A stretch of 64,000 bases of DNA from Candidatus Saccharibacteria bacterium 49-20 (GTDB lineage: Bacteria; Patescibacteriota; Saccharimonadia; Saccharimonadales; Saccharimonadaceae): contig MKSN01000001.1 of assembly GCA_001897295.1 (NCBI GenBank), positions 798,141 through 862,140 on the forward strand. Direction: 5' to 3'. Below the pieces are notes generated by a model. The model did not search any database and was not told where the DNA came from. It was given only the letters and a program-made list of their open reading frames with translations. The stretch's first letter is position 1. Every line of letters begins with the position of its first letter. Positions 25,064 to 32,816 of the stretch are shown here, piece after piece. The position numbers and the translations under genes are program-made.

Positions 25064-26101
25064 ATGGAGTCACAAATGATCATAGAACAAGAACACCTAC
25101 AACCAGTAACCGTAATCGAAGTCGCCCCAATGGGGTACGGCAACCCAGATTCATCTATTAGCCGCAAGAAGCAGCTTGAAAGTGGTGAATTGGAGGCGGA
25201 AGTCGATACTAGGGCGCAGGAATTTATTATTTCTGGTGAGGGTATCGTCGAGGTACAAGAGCGCGATGACGGCTGTATTGATGGGCGTGAAACGCTCGAA
25301 CTTTACGTGACAGGGGACGGGGACTTTTACACGAAGCCTGCCGATAACAGCAACCACGAACGCGCGAAAGTAGCGGGCGGTGGCTACATTACTACTCAGG
25401 CCATGCGCCTTGGGGTTGGCCGACGTGGCGATTCAATTGATGACGACCTCGCACTTGTGGGTTCTGACCTTGCTGAAAAGGAAATTTACTGTGGTGCTCA
25501 CTCTGGTGCACACCAACACGGTGAAGGAACTGACTGTGGAGCGAACGATAAGTTTGCGCTCATTTTGGAAAACGGACTTAAGTTCAGTGACCAAATTACC
25601 GCCTCAACCGAAGCACTCGTAAAAGCGGCGGGTCTTGAGTTCCACCCAGAAGTGCTTGAACGCGTGCTCGCAAACTGGCAAGCGACACTCGACGACGAAG
25701 GGTACTTCGCGGGGAGCACTGGTGCAAGTCGTCTTAAGACTATTCTTGCAACGCAGGCTGCGGCAACCGAAGCAGCAGGGGAAGAGAAGCCACTCGCAGT
25801 GACCAAGCACCTCGACGGTGACCACAATGAAGATTACATTATTGTGAACTATGTTGAGGGAACGACCTTTAGCCAAGGTGCGTTTGCGGACACACTTCGT
25901 GAATCATTCCCAGACAAGGACGACAAGAACCTTGCTCAGGCCTTTGTGGTGGATGCGTGGCGTGTTGTCGAACTTGCGAAAGCTGCGGTAGGGGAAGAGG
26001 AGTTTGAAGCTGCAATTTACGCCGGTGTTGCGTACCAAGTTGCGACCGCAGCAACGCTGACCGACGGCACGCTCAAGATGTTTGCCTACACACAAGCTTA
26101 A
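25064..26101 (+). CDS. Cadmium (zeta) carbonic anhydrase repeat-like protein
   Basis: A 345-residue soluble protein. Landmarks that I recall from the diatom cadmium carbonic anhydrase CDCA repeat appear in the same order: DGCIDGRE (Cys71), VAGGGYITT near 105, CGAHSGAHQHGEGTDCGANDK (Cys143, His146, His150, Cys158), TKHLDGDHNEDYIIVNYVEG near 250 and AFVVDAW near 300. CDCA binds its metal through Cys, His, Cys, and Cys71/His146 (or His150)/Cys158 could serve. The N-terminal 60 residues are extra. TATAGT (25050-25055) ends 8 nt before the ATG, so the mRNA looks leaderless. The homology is from memory of motifs, so function is tentative. Confidence 0.55.
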   Translation: MESQMIIEQEHLQPVTVIEVAPMGYGNPDSSISRKKQLESGELEAEVDTRAQEFIISGEGIVEVQERDDGCIDGRETLELYVTGDGDFYTKPADNSNHERAKVAGGGYITTQAMRLGVGRRGDSIDDDLALVGSDLAEKEIYCGAHSGAHQHGEGTDCGANDKFALILENGLKFSDQITASTEALVKAAGLEFHPEVLERVLANWQATLDDEGYFAGSTGASRLKTILATQAAATEAAGEEKPLAVTKHLDGDHNEDYIIVNYVEGTTFSQGAFADTLRESFPDKDDKNLAQAFVVDAWRVVELAKAAVGEEEFEAAIYAGVAYQVATAATLTDGTLKMFAYTQA

Positions 26102-26115
26102 TAATATCCCTCTAA

Positions 26116-26176
26116 AAAAAGAGACGCCCCACCACGAGGTGTCTCTTTTTGAAACAACCTCCTCGTGGTTAGGGGC
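26116..26176. terminator. Terminator hairpin whose loop pairs with the end of the minus-strand gene
   Basis: A 10-bp perfect stem (AAAAAGAGAC 26116-26125, GTCTCTTTTT 26141-26150) with T-runs on both strands terminates both convergent genes. Its 15-nt loop, GCCCC and CCACGAGG at 26126-26139, is complementary to CCTCGTGG (26161-26168) and GGGGC (26172-26176), with the - strand gene's stop codon (26169-26171) bulged between them. GAGGAGG again lies between the two. The layout repeats that at 24514-24571. Confidence 0.65.
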
Positions 26177-26540
26177 GGAAACGATTGTGCATGCGGCGCG
26201 CGACGAGATCGAGCTGGCGGGCCCGTTCGAGGCGTTCGTGTACGAGTGACACGTTGACGATTGGCCAGAGCCCGAGCTGCACAAGAAGTGCGGCAAGAGG
26301 GAGGGGGACCTGTTGGGGGTTCCACCACACAAGGCTACTCATCACCACGGTCGCCATCAGGACGAGCGTCCCTTGGTGAAAGAGTATCTTCCACTCAAGG
26401 TGACGCGGCACGCCGCCCCAGCGATCGATGACTCGAAATGCGAGGACAGAATACACAACAATTGTTGCTACAACGACCCAGTAGAGGACGTTGAGTATGA
26501 TGGGCAGTGCCACCACAAGCACTTCCATGAATTGCTTCAT
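26169..26540 (-). CDS. Small GC-rich membrane protein, unknown function
   Basis: A 123-residue protein from the ATG at 26540 (MKQFMEVLVVAL), preceded by GAGG 5 nt upstream. Three hydrophobic segments are visible: about 4-30 (VLVVALPIILNVLYWVVVATIVVY), 48-66 (GTLVLMATVVMSSLVW) and 70-88 (PLAALLVQLGLWPI). The basic tail (ERARQLDLVARRMHNRFRP) should face the cytoplasm. TATAAT on the - strand lies about 50 nt upstream, so there is a real leader with a small CCAC/GTGG hairpin. GC-rich codons and the shared 3' structure link it to the gene at 24594-24956. Family not recognised. Confidence 0.65.
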   Translation of the reverse strand: MKQFMEVLVVALPIILNVLYWVVVATIVVYSVLAFRVIDRWGGVPRHLEWKILFHQGTLVLMATVVMSSLVWWNPQQVPLPLAALLVQLGLWPIVNVSLVHERLERARQLDLVARRMHNRFRP

Positions 26541-26624
26541 GAGGTCCTCTCGGTGTGTAGGGGGTACCACGGATGTGGTTTATACTATTATATACTTATT
26601 TAATAAAAAAGCAAATAATGCAAA

Positions 26625-27746
26625 TCACACGCGAGGGGAGTGGTCTACAACGATTTTGCGCATCTTGGTTGCAAAGAAGCCTTTATCGAATCGCTTTGCC
26701 TTACGATGCAAAGTCGCAGGCAAGAATTCCAAAGTCTCAAATTGCTTCATTGCCTCTACCAGGCTCTCCACGGTCTGTTCTTCAAAGAATACACCCGTTT
26801 CCCTATCTTGGACGATATCGAGCGCACCACCTTTCTTATACGCAATCACGGGTGTACCTGCAGCCAACGCTTCAACAGCTGAAATACCAAAATCTTCTTC
26901 GTTAGGAAAAAGGAAGGCTTTTGAACTTTGGGCAAGCTTTACGAGGGCTTCGTCGCTCACGCGTCCCACGAATTTTACAGTCGGTCCTGCAAGGCTTTTA
27001 AGACGCTCTGTGTCTGGTCCGGAACCTGCGATGGTAAGTGGAGCCTTTAACCTATTTGCAGCTTCAATAGCCAGGTCGAAACGCTTATAGGGGACATGCC
27101 TCCCCCATACTACATAGCCACTTCGCTCCCCTTTTGGCGGCGGTGTAAATCGAGCCACATCAACCGGGGGATAAATAACAGTGCTTGGTTTACCATAATA
27201 TTCTTTAATCCGTTCCTGGGTGACAGTAGAGTTGGCAATGAAGACGTCGATATCATCAACTGATTCAAGATCGCGTTTGCGCATTTTTTTCACAAAGAAA
27301 GGAATGACCGGGCGAATAAGTGGTGTGAGCGCACCAAACTTAAATTCGTTTTTAAACTCTTCGTAGTGACTCCAATAGTAACGAGGCGGGGTGTGAATGT
27401 AGGCAATGTGCACCTGACCTTTACGGGTTTTGCGAACAGCTTTCGCCTCGGCACTTGAGCTGCTAATAATGATGTCGAATTCCGATAGGTCGAGCTCGCG
27501 AAAAGCCTGCGCACGCATAACCGGCCAAAGAATGTGCTTGTAGCGAAGCTTTGCGGGTAGGGCGGTTTGAAGTTTCGTGGTGCGCACATCGATATCTTTA
27601 AAGGCCTGCATTTTTTCGGCGTCGTATACAGAAGTATAAATAGGAGCGTGAGGGAAGAGTTTATGGATCTCAAGTACGAGTGGCTCGGCACCACCCATGT
27701 TAGTGAGCCAGTCGTGCACAATCGCTACTTTTGGAGCTTTCGCCAT
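26625..27746 (-). CDS. Glycosyltransferase family 4
   Basis: This 373-residue GT-B enzyme begins KVAIVHDWLTNMGGAEPLVLEI. It holds HIAYIHTPPRYYWSHYEEF near 110, VWGRHVPYKRFDLAIEAA near 225, and an E-x7-E region NEEDFGISAVEALAAGTPVIA near 290. The pattern matches WbaZ/PimB-like mannosyltransferases often encoded next to initiating transferases. It follows the sugar-phosphate transferase by 3 nt on the same strand, so it probably adds the second sugar to the lipid-linked intermediate. Confidence 0.87.
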   Translation of the reverse strand: MAKAPKVAIVHDWLTNMGGAEPLVLEIHKLFPHAPIYTSVYDAEKMQAFKDIDVRTTKLQTALPAKLRYKHILWPVMRAQAFRELDLSEFDIIISSSSAEAKAVRKTRKGQVHIAYIHTPPRYYWSHYEEFKNEFKFGALTPLIRPVIPFFVKKMRKRDLESVDDIDVFIANSTVTQERIKEYYGKPSTVIYPPVDVARFTPPPKGERSGYVVWGRHVPYKRFDLAIEAANRLKAPLTIAGSGPDTERLKSLAGPTVKFVGRVSDEALVKLAQSSKAFLFPNEEDFGISAVEALAAGTPVIAYKKGGALDIVQDRETGVFFEEQTVESLVEAMKQFETLEFLPATLHRKAKRFDKGFFATKMRKIVVDHSPRV

Positions 27747-27749
27747 CAG

Positions 27750-29186
27750 CTACTTCGCTCCCCGACCCTTAAGTACAACCCAGACAGTCTTAAAGAGAAT
27801 TTTAATATCGAGCCAGAAGGTCCAGTTTTGGGCATAGAAAAGTTCAAGTTCAATACGGTCTTCAAAGCTCAGTTCGCTGCGACCCGACACTTGCCAGAGT
27901 CCGGTCATACCAGACTTCACACTGTGCAGTAGGGCGGTGCGGCCTTTCGCCATCTTCACTTCTTGTGGAAGGATTGGCCGAGGCCCGACAAGGCTAATGT
28001 CACCCTTGAGGACGTTGAGGATTTGTGGGAGTTCGTCGATTGATGAGGCGCGCAGGAATCGGCCAAATGTAGTAATGCGTGGGTCGTTTTCGACTTTGCG
28101 GTTTTTCTCGTATTCGAGGGCTAAGTCTTCGCGACCCATCTCACGGAACTCTTCGGCGGCGTCTTTGCTTCCATATTTTGCGCCCATACTGCGGAATTTA
28201 ATGAGGCCAATTGGTTGTGAGAAACGGCTGAGGCGCTTGCTCACGTAGAAGGCTGGTCCTGGGTCGGTGAGCTTGATAATAAGTACAATAATCAGAAAGA
28301 ACGGAAGAAGAATAATACTGCCGATAAGGCTAAGTACGAAGTCGAAGATACGCTTAACAATTGACCCCCAGCCCACAAGCGGCGTTTGGTAGACGGTAAT
28401 CATAGGGTAGCCAAGGAATACATCAACCGTGTTTTTACCTGAGTAGAATTCAGATTCGGCTGGAATAAAGCTGTAATCGATGTGGTTCGCCTGCGCGGCG
28501 CTTAAGATTGTTTGGTTGCGGTCCGGATTCTCGTACAGGTCGGTCTGGATGATACTGGTGATGCCGAGTTCTTTAATTTGTTTCAAAGCCGCTTCGGGCG
28601 TCGAGAAGTGTAGGGCATGCGAAGTGTCGGGGAGGATCTTTTTTGGTCCTGCGATCGCCACAACTGCGTGACCACTTTTGCGAGTATTCGCGAGGCTTAC
28701 CGCGATGTCGCTGGTTGCACCAGAAGAGCCGATAATAAGGACGCGGCGAACCCCTCGACCATAGCGGTAACTAAGGGTGCGAATCAGGCGCATGACTTCC
28801 CTTTCGAATACAATAAGTACGAATGTGCCAAGTAGGGCGTAGGCAGCTACGAGTCGAGCAGGGAAGATGTTGCGATCACTAATATACTCCCAGCCAATGA
28901 CCAGCAGAATACCGATGAATACGCCAATCGCAATCTTGCTCCATTCGAGGAGACGTCGGTTGTACGTTTTTGGTTGATAGAGGCCGACGAGTGCAAAAAT
29001 AGCGATCCAGAATGGAATGATAATGAGTGCAGAAGCGAGGTAATCCTGTGCGTAGACAGGTTGAAGAAGTGGGCGGTGGTCAATTTGCGTACGCACCACG
29101 TAGGCGGCGACAAAAGCAATGAGCAGGACAAGCGCGTCAACGAGCATCAGGATAAAGCTATAGAGCTTAGAATTACGACGAGTCAT
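27750..29186 (-). CDS. Polyprenyl glycosylphosphotransferase (WbaP/WcaJ-like)
   Basis: About 478 residues. Residues 5-125 form four hydrophobic helices, 140-250 a CoA-binding-like Rossmann domain (VLIIGSSGATSDIAVSL), and about 270-478 the catalytic domain: one helix (FVLSLIGSIILLPFFLIIVLIIKL), FYVSKRLSRFSQPI, IKFRSMG, FGRFLRASSIDELPQILNVLKGDISLVGPRP and SGMTGLWQVSGRSEL. It transfers a sugar-1-phosphate to undecaprenyl phosphate to start glycan assembly. I start at the ATG at 29186, with TACAAT (29202-29197) ending 10 nt upstream; the ATG at 29198 lies in that box. Divergent from the ligase-like gene. Confidence 0.9.
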   Translation of the reverse strand: MTRRNSKLYSFILMLVDALVLLIAFVAAYVVRTQIDHRPLLQPVYAQDYLASALIIIPFWIAIFALVGLYQPKTYNRRLLEWSKIAIGVFIGILLVIGWEYISDRNIFPARLVAAYALLGTFVLIVFEREVMRLIRTLSYRYGRGVRRVLIIGSSGATSDIAVSLANTRKSGHAVVAIAGPKKILPDTSHALHFSTPEAALKQIKELGITSIIQTDLYENPDRNQTILSAAQANHIDYSFIPAESEFYSGKNTVDVFLGYPMITVYQTPLVGWGSIVKRIFDFVLSLIGSIILLPFFLIIVLIIKLTDPGPAFYVSKRLSRFSQPIGLIKFRSMGAKYGSKDAAEEFREMGREDLALEYEKNRKVENDPRITTFGRFLRASSIDELPQILNVLKGDISLVGPRPILPQEVKMAKGRTALLHSVKSGMTGLWQVSGRSELSFEDRIELELFYAQNWTFWLDIKILFKTVWVVLKGRGAK

Positions 29187-29228
29187 AAGTAGTACCATTG
29201 TACCATTTTCTGGGGTAAACTAGTGGAT

Positions 29229-30554
29229 ATGGGCAAGAAACTTTCCGTTCTTGATTGGCTATTTGTAGGGGCGCTTTTGGTGATTTTTGGTGGCGTCGTG
29301 CTTCATGCACCATTTTCAGTCGGACTTTCGACGCTCTTTCCTAATGAAAGCCTCGTGATTAAATCGTGGAAAGAGATTTTACTTGGCCTTGCCCTGGCGC
29401 TAAGCGCCGTCGTGCTGACCCAGAAAAAGCGCTGGAACTTGATTCAAGATAAGCTTATTTATTACATCGCACTCTTTGCTGCGCTAAACCTTCTCACAAT
29501 CCCAATGTTCTATAACGGCTTCGAGGCGACCGTTGCGGGTATGTTTATTAATCTGCGCTTCTTCCTGTTCTTCGTGTTAGTGTATGTGGCGATCAAACTC
29601 TATCCGCAGCTGTATCGCCTGTTTTTGGGCGTTTTCTTTGGCGGGGCGTTGGTGGTGGTTGGCTTTGCGATTTTGCAGGTGACGGTGCTGCCAAACGACA
29701 TTTTGAAGTACATTGGCTACAACGACTCGACCATCGTGCCGTACCTAACGGTAGATGAAAATGAAAGCTATGTGCGCATTAATAGCACGCTGAGGGGTCC
29801 AAATCCACTGGGCGTCTATGCGGTGATTGTGCTCGCGGTGGTGCTTGCGGCATGGTTGAGGCGTCCGCGAAAGTTTACGCGTAGGGAAGAGATCCTTGCG
29901 GGCATCTTGGCGGCAGGTGCGGTCGTGGCACTTTGGGCGAGTTACTCGCGCAGCGCAGCGCTTGCAGCCTTGGCGGCGCTCGGTATCGTTATCGCGATTG
30001 TATATGGCAAGAAGATCTCTAAAACAATCTGGCTTTCAATCGGAATTGCGGGAATAGTATTGCTCGGTAGCATCGTAGCCTTTAAGGATACGCAGTTCGT
30101 GTCGCAGGTTATCTTGCACGAGGATCCACACGAGGGCAATGACGTGAACTCTAACGACGGGCACGCTGAGTCGCTCGTTGACGGCACGCGCCGCATGATT
30201 GCACAGCCGCTTGGGGCGGGTATCGGCAGTACGGGATCGGCATCGCTGCTTACGGACGACCCTGTGATTATTGAAAGCCAGTATCTATTCGTGGCGCACG
30301 AAACTGGCTGGCTTGGCCTCGGTATTTACCTACTCATTAATTACCTTGTACTGAAGCGACTTTGGTTGCGCCGCGCACAATGGCTGACATTGGGGATATT
30401 TGCCTCAGGTATTGGCCTGGCAATTGCGGCCTTCTTCTTACCTGTGTGGGTAGACGACACGGTCTCAATTATTTGGTGGGGGCTTGCGGCGCTTGCTTTG
30501 GCAGTTCCACTTACTGCAAAGGTGCAGGCTAAAAAGAAGGCGAAAAAGTCATGA
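29229..30554 (+). CDS. O-antigen ligase/polymerase-like membrane protein (Wzy_C family)
   Basis: A 441-residue polytopic membrane protein with about 11 hydrophobic segments. The family signature is LWASYSRSAALAALAAL near 240 and a periplasm-type loop with DGTRRMIAQPLGAGIGSTGS near 320. Such proteins polymerise or ligate lipid-linked glycans on the outer face of the membrane. TAAACT (29216-29221) ends 7 nt before the ATG at 29229, which I prefer to the GTG at 29223. The stop overlaps the LexA-like gene (ATGA). Confidence 0.8.
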   Translation: MGKKLSVLDWLFVGALLVIFGGVVLHAPFSVGLSTLFPNESLVIKSWKEILLGLALALSAVVLTQKKRWNLIQDKLIYYIALFAALNLLTIPMFYNGFEATVAGMFINLRFFLFFVLVYVAIKLYPQLYRLFLGVFFGGALVVVGFAILQVTVLPNDILKYIGYNDSTIVPYLTVDENESYVRINSTLRGPNPLGVYAVIVLAVVLAAWLRRPRKFTRREEILAGILAAGAVVALWASYSRSAALAALAALGIVIAIVYGKKISKTIWLSIGIAGIVLLGSIVAFKDTQFVSQVILHEDPHEGNDVNSNDGHAESLVDGTRRMIAQPLGAGIGSTGSASLLTDDPVIIESQYLFVAHETGWLGLGIYLLINYLVLKRLWLRRAQWLTLGIFASGIGLAIAAFFLPVWVDDTVSIIWWGLAALALAVPLTAKVQAKKKAKKS

Positions 30555-30997
30555 CCGAGCGTTCAACCAAGAAGCAAAAAGAACTCTTAACCTATGTTGA
30601 TCGGTTTATCAAAGAGCATGGCTACGGGCCAAGTTACCGTGAAGTGATGAGCGGCATGGGGTATAAGTCGGTATCGACGGTTGCGGTGCATATCGATGGT
30701 CTTATTGAGCGTGGGTATCTGCGCAAACGCGACAATTCGGCGCGCTCACTTGAAGTCGTATCGACGGATTATAAGGTTGGCTCTGGTCCGAGTTCGACGC
30801 CAAGTACGGGTGGCGGAGCGGCAAAAGAGAAGTGGCTTGTAGAGGCGGTGAATCAGCGATTTACGCAGTACGAACAATCGCCAAGCCCGCTACTAATGGA
30901 CGAACTCTACGTGCTTATTGGTGCGCTGAAGGTGCTCGGATTTGACGGCGCGTATGAAGCGATGCGCTCGAAACTCGCGACCGTTGTGAAACGCTAA
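30551..30997 (+). CDS. LexA-type DNA-binding-domain protein lacking the S24 protease domain
   Basis: Residues 1-75 are the LexA winged-helix domain: KKQKELLTYVDRFIKEHGYGPSYREV, GYKSVSTVAVHIDGLIERGYLRK, SARSLEVV. A Ser/Gly-rich linker (about 78-93) follows, then about 55 helical residues (WLVEAVNQRFTQYEQ, LYVLIGALKVLGFDGAYEAM). At 148 residues it lacks the autoproteolytic Ser/Lys domain, so it cannot be a classical self-cleaving SOS repressor. It probably binds DNA constitutively or answers another signal. It is translationally coupled to the ligase-like gene. Confidence 0.78.
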   Translation: MTERSTKKQKELLTYVDRFIKEHGYGPSYREVMSGMGYKSVSTVAVHIDGLIERGYLRKRDNSARSLEVVSTDYKVGSGPSSTPSTGGGAAKEKWLVEAVNQRFTQYEQSPSPLLMDELYVLIGALKVLGFDGAYEAMRSKLATVVKR

Positions 30998-31021
30998 TCG
31001 TTGCAAATCAAACAACGATTA
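30995..31021. terminator. Inverted repeat overlapping the LexA-like stop codon
   Basis: Perfect 9-bp arms TAATCGTTG (30995-31003) and CAACGATTA (31013-31021) flank a 9-nt loop, and the first arm contains the TAA stop. No T-run follows, so it may be a weak terminator, an mRNA 3' end or an operator just upstream of the next promoter. Confidence 0.4.
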
Positions 31022-31025
31022 AGGC

Positions 31026-31058
31026 TTGCTTAAGCATTACTGGTCTGGGTATAGTAAA
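31026..31058 (+). promoter_or_regulatory. Promoter of the surface-protein gene
   Basis: TTGCTT (31026-31031), an 18-bp spacer and TATAGT (31050s, ending about 31058) form a sigma-70-type promoter. The predicted leader is about 35 nt and contains AAGGA 11 nt before the ATG at 31100, so this gene is leadered, unlike its neighbours. Confidence 0.5.
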
Positions 31059-31099
31059 GGGGTAAAAAGTTCAAAAACAAAAACAAGGAACATTCAAAA

Positions 31100-32746
31100 A
31101 TGAGGATATCTGAACGGGCTAAGTATATCTTAGCCACCCCTGTGTTTATTGTTGCGGCAGTTGTGGCGCAACTCGTGCATGTCATACCAACTTATGCGGC
31201 GACGCTTACCTGGACAGGTGGCGGCGATGGCTCGTCATTTAGCGACGGCGCAAACTGGAACACCGGCAACGCGCCAGTTAACGGTGATGCAGTGACATTT
31301 AGTGTTGCAGGCCTTAGCGCGCAGGAAGTTGTCGACAACGACATCTCTGGACTTACGCTTGTAGGCATCACCTTTACGGGTGCTGCATCTGGCTACTACG
31401 GCTACACCCTGCAGGGTAACCCACTTACTGTTTCAGGTGCGATTTCAAACACCATTTCTGGTGCGAACGCAGCGGATGTTACCCCAACTATCCAAAACAA
31501 CCTTGTGTTGAACGGAAACACGACGGTAAATGGCGTAAACCTTGGTGTAAACGGCGCAACTATTAACCTTCAAAGTTACTCTCTCGGTGTTTCTGGTGCA
31601 CAGAACTGTGGTGTGAGTGTGACGAGTAACCTTAGCGGTTCTGGCGCACTGAACCTCACCGCAACTGGCGTGAACATAACTGGATCGAACGCCAGTTACA
31701 GTGGTGCAATTGCAGTGACTTCCGGTCGTGCGTTTATTGGAAGCGGTTCATTTGGTTCTGCTTCGGCAGGCACGACTGTATCAGGCTCTGGTGAACTCTA
31801 TGCCGTTGCAAATGCAAGCGCAAATATCGCTGAACCATTTACCTTTGGTGGCACTGGGTCATTCGGTGTAGGCCAAAACTACTACGGTTGTATGGGTGGA
31901 TCTGGTCCACGCATTACCCTCACCGCAACTGGTGGCGTGACACTTAATAGCAACTTTACCTACAACGGTTCTGATAACTTCACCGTAAACGCACCGTACA
32001 CCGCAAACGGACACACCTTTGCAGTTGCAGGTGGCGCACAAGGTAGCCTCACAACTCCTGCGGGACAAGTTGAAGCACCAACTGAGACTGTTCCGCTTGA
32101 TGGCGACTCATCTACCTACGTAAGTGTAGGTAACAACCAGACCGCAATCCTTAACGGTACACGCGACAACATTGGTGTCCAAGACGGCGGTACACTCAAG
32201 GGTACTGGTACTGCAAACACTATCTACGTCGACCCACTCGGAACAATCGCCCCAGGTAACTCACCAGGCACCCTCACTGTTCTTGAAACCCTTTACCTTA
32301 CAGGTACCTACCAAGCAGAACTGCTTAACAAGAACACCTACGACAAGCTTGCGGTTGGTGCAGATTACACCGGCGGAAGCAACGCTGTGACACTTCAAAC
32401 TGGTGCAACCCTCAGCACTGTACTCTTCAGCGGCTGGAGCATCACCAACGGTGACAAGTTCACTATTATCGACAACCAAAGCTCAACTGCGGTCAGCGGA
32501 ACCTTCGAAGGTCTCGCAGAAGGCGCACAGTTCAGCGTCAGCGGCGTAACCTTCAGCATTAGCTACGTTGGTGGCGACGGAAACGACGTGGTACTTACCG
32601 CACTAAACACCGGTTCAGACCCAAGCACTCCTAACACTGGTGTGCACCGCTTTATCGCAGCCAACCCACTTCTTCTTGCAGGACTTGGTGTCGTGTCTGC
32701 CGGCCTTCTTATCGCAGTTGCAATGCGCCGCAAAAGCAACCAATAG
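31100..32746 (+). CDS. Secreted beta-repeat surface protein with C-terminal PNTG sortase signal
   Basis: A 548-residue exported protein: signal peptide at 1-34 (RAKYILATPVFIVAAVVAQ, cleavage near TYAA). From 35 to about 500 it is low-charge, Gly/Thr/Asn/Ser-rich and beta-helix-like (WTGGGDGSSFSDGANWNTG, as in autotransporter-repeat passengers; PGNSPGTLTV). It ends with STPNTGVHRF, a hydrophobic helix and RRKSNQ, a complete cell-wall-sorting signal with PNTG in place of LPxTG. No outer-membrane beta-barrel is present. The probable sortase is the next gene. Codons are skewed to C-ending forms towards the 3' half, as in highly expressed genes. Confidence 0.82.
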   Translation: MRISERAKYILATPVFIVAAVVAQLVHVIPTYAATLTWTGGGDGSSFSDGANWNTGNAPVNGDAVTFSVAGLSAQEVVDNDISGLTLVGITFTGAASGYYGYTLQGNPLTVSGAISNTISGANAADVTPTIQNNLVLNGNTTVNGVNLGVNGATINLQSYSLGVSGAQNCGVSVTSNLSGSGALNLTATGVNITGSNASYSGAIAVTSGRAFIGSGSFGSASAGTTVSGSGELYAVANASANIAEPFTFGGTGSFGVGQNYYGCMGGSGPRITLTATGGVTLNSNFTYNGSDNFTVNAPYTANGHTFAVAGGAQGSLTTPAGQVEAPTETVPLDGDSSTYVSVGNNQTAILNGTRDNIGVQDGGTLKGTGTANTIYVDPLGTIAPGNSPGTLTVLETLYLTGTYQAELLNKNTYDKLAVGADYTGGSNAVTLQTGATLSTVLFSGWSITNGDKFTIIDNQSSTAVSGTFEGLAEGAQFSVSGVTFSISYVGGDGNDVVLTALNTGSDPSTPNTGVHRFIAANPLLLAGLGVVSAGLLIAVAMRRKSNQ

Positions 32747-32768
32747 TATAAGTTAACAATTAATAAGC

Positions 32769-32797
32769 GTAAGCGGGTCTATGATAGGCCCGCTTAC
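32769..32797 (+). terminator. Hairpin terminator after the surface-protein gene
   Basis: Perfect 9-bp arms GTAAGCGGG and CCCGCTTAC with an 11-nt loop lie between the surface protein and the sortase gene. The T-run is poor. TAAAAT of the next promoter follows at 32803-32808, so the sortase is probably transcribed separately. Confidence 0.6.
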
Positions 32798-32816
32798 TCG
32801 GTTAAAATAGGAAAAG

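Noticed and set aside
31100..32746. Surface protein as a Gram-negative autotransporter
   Set aside because: Passenger-like repeats are present, but there is no C-terminal beta-barrel; the end is a PNTG wall-sorting signal next to a sortase.
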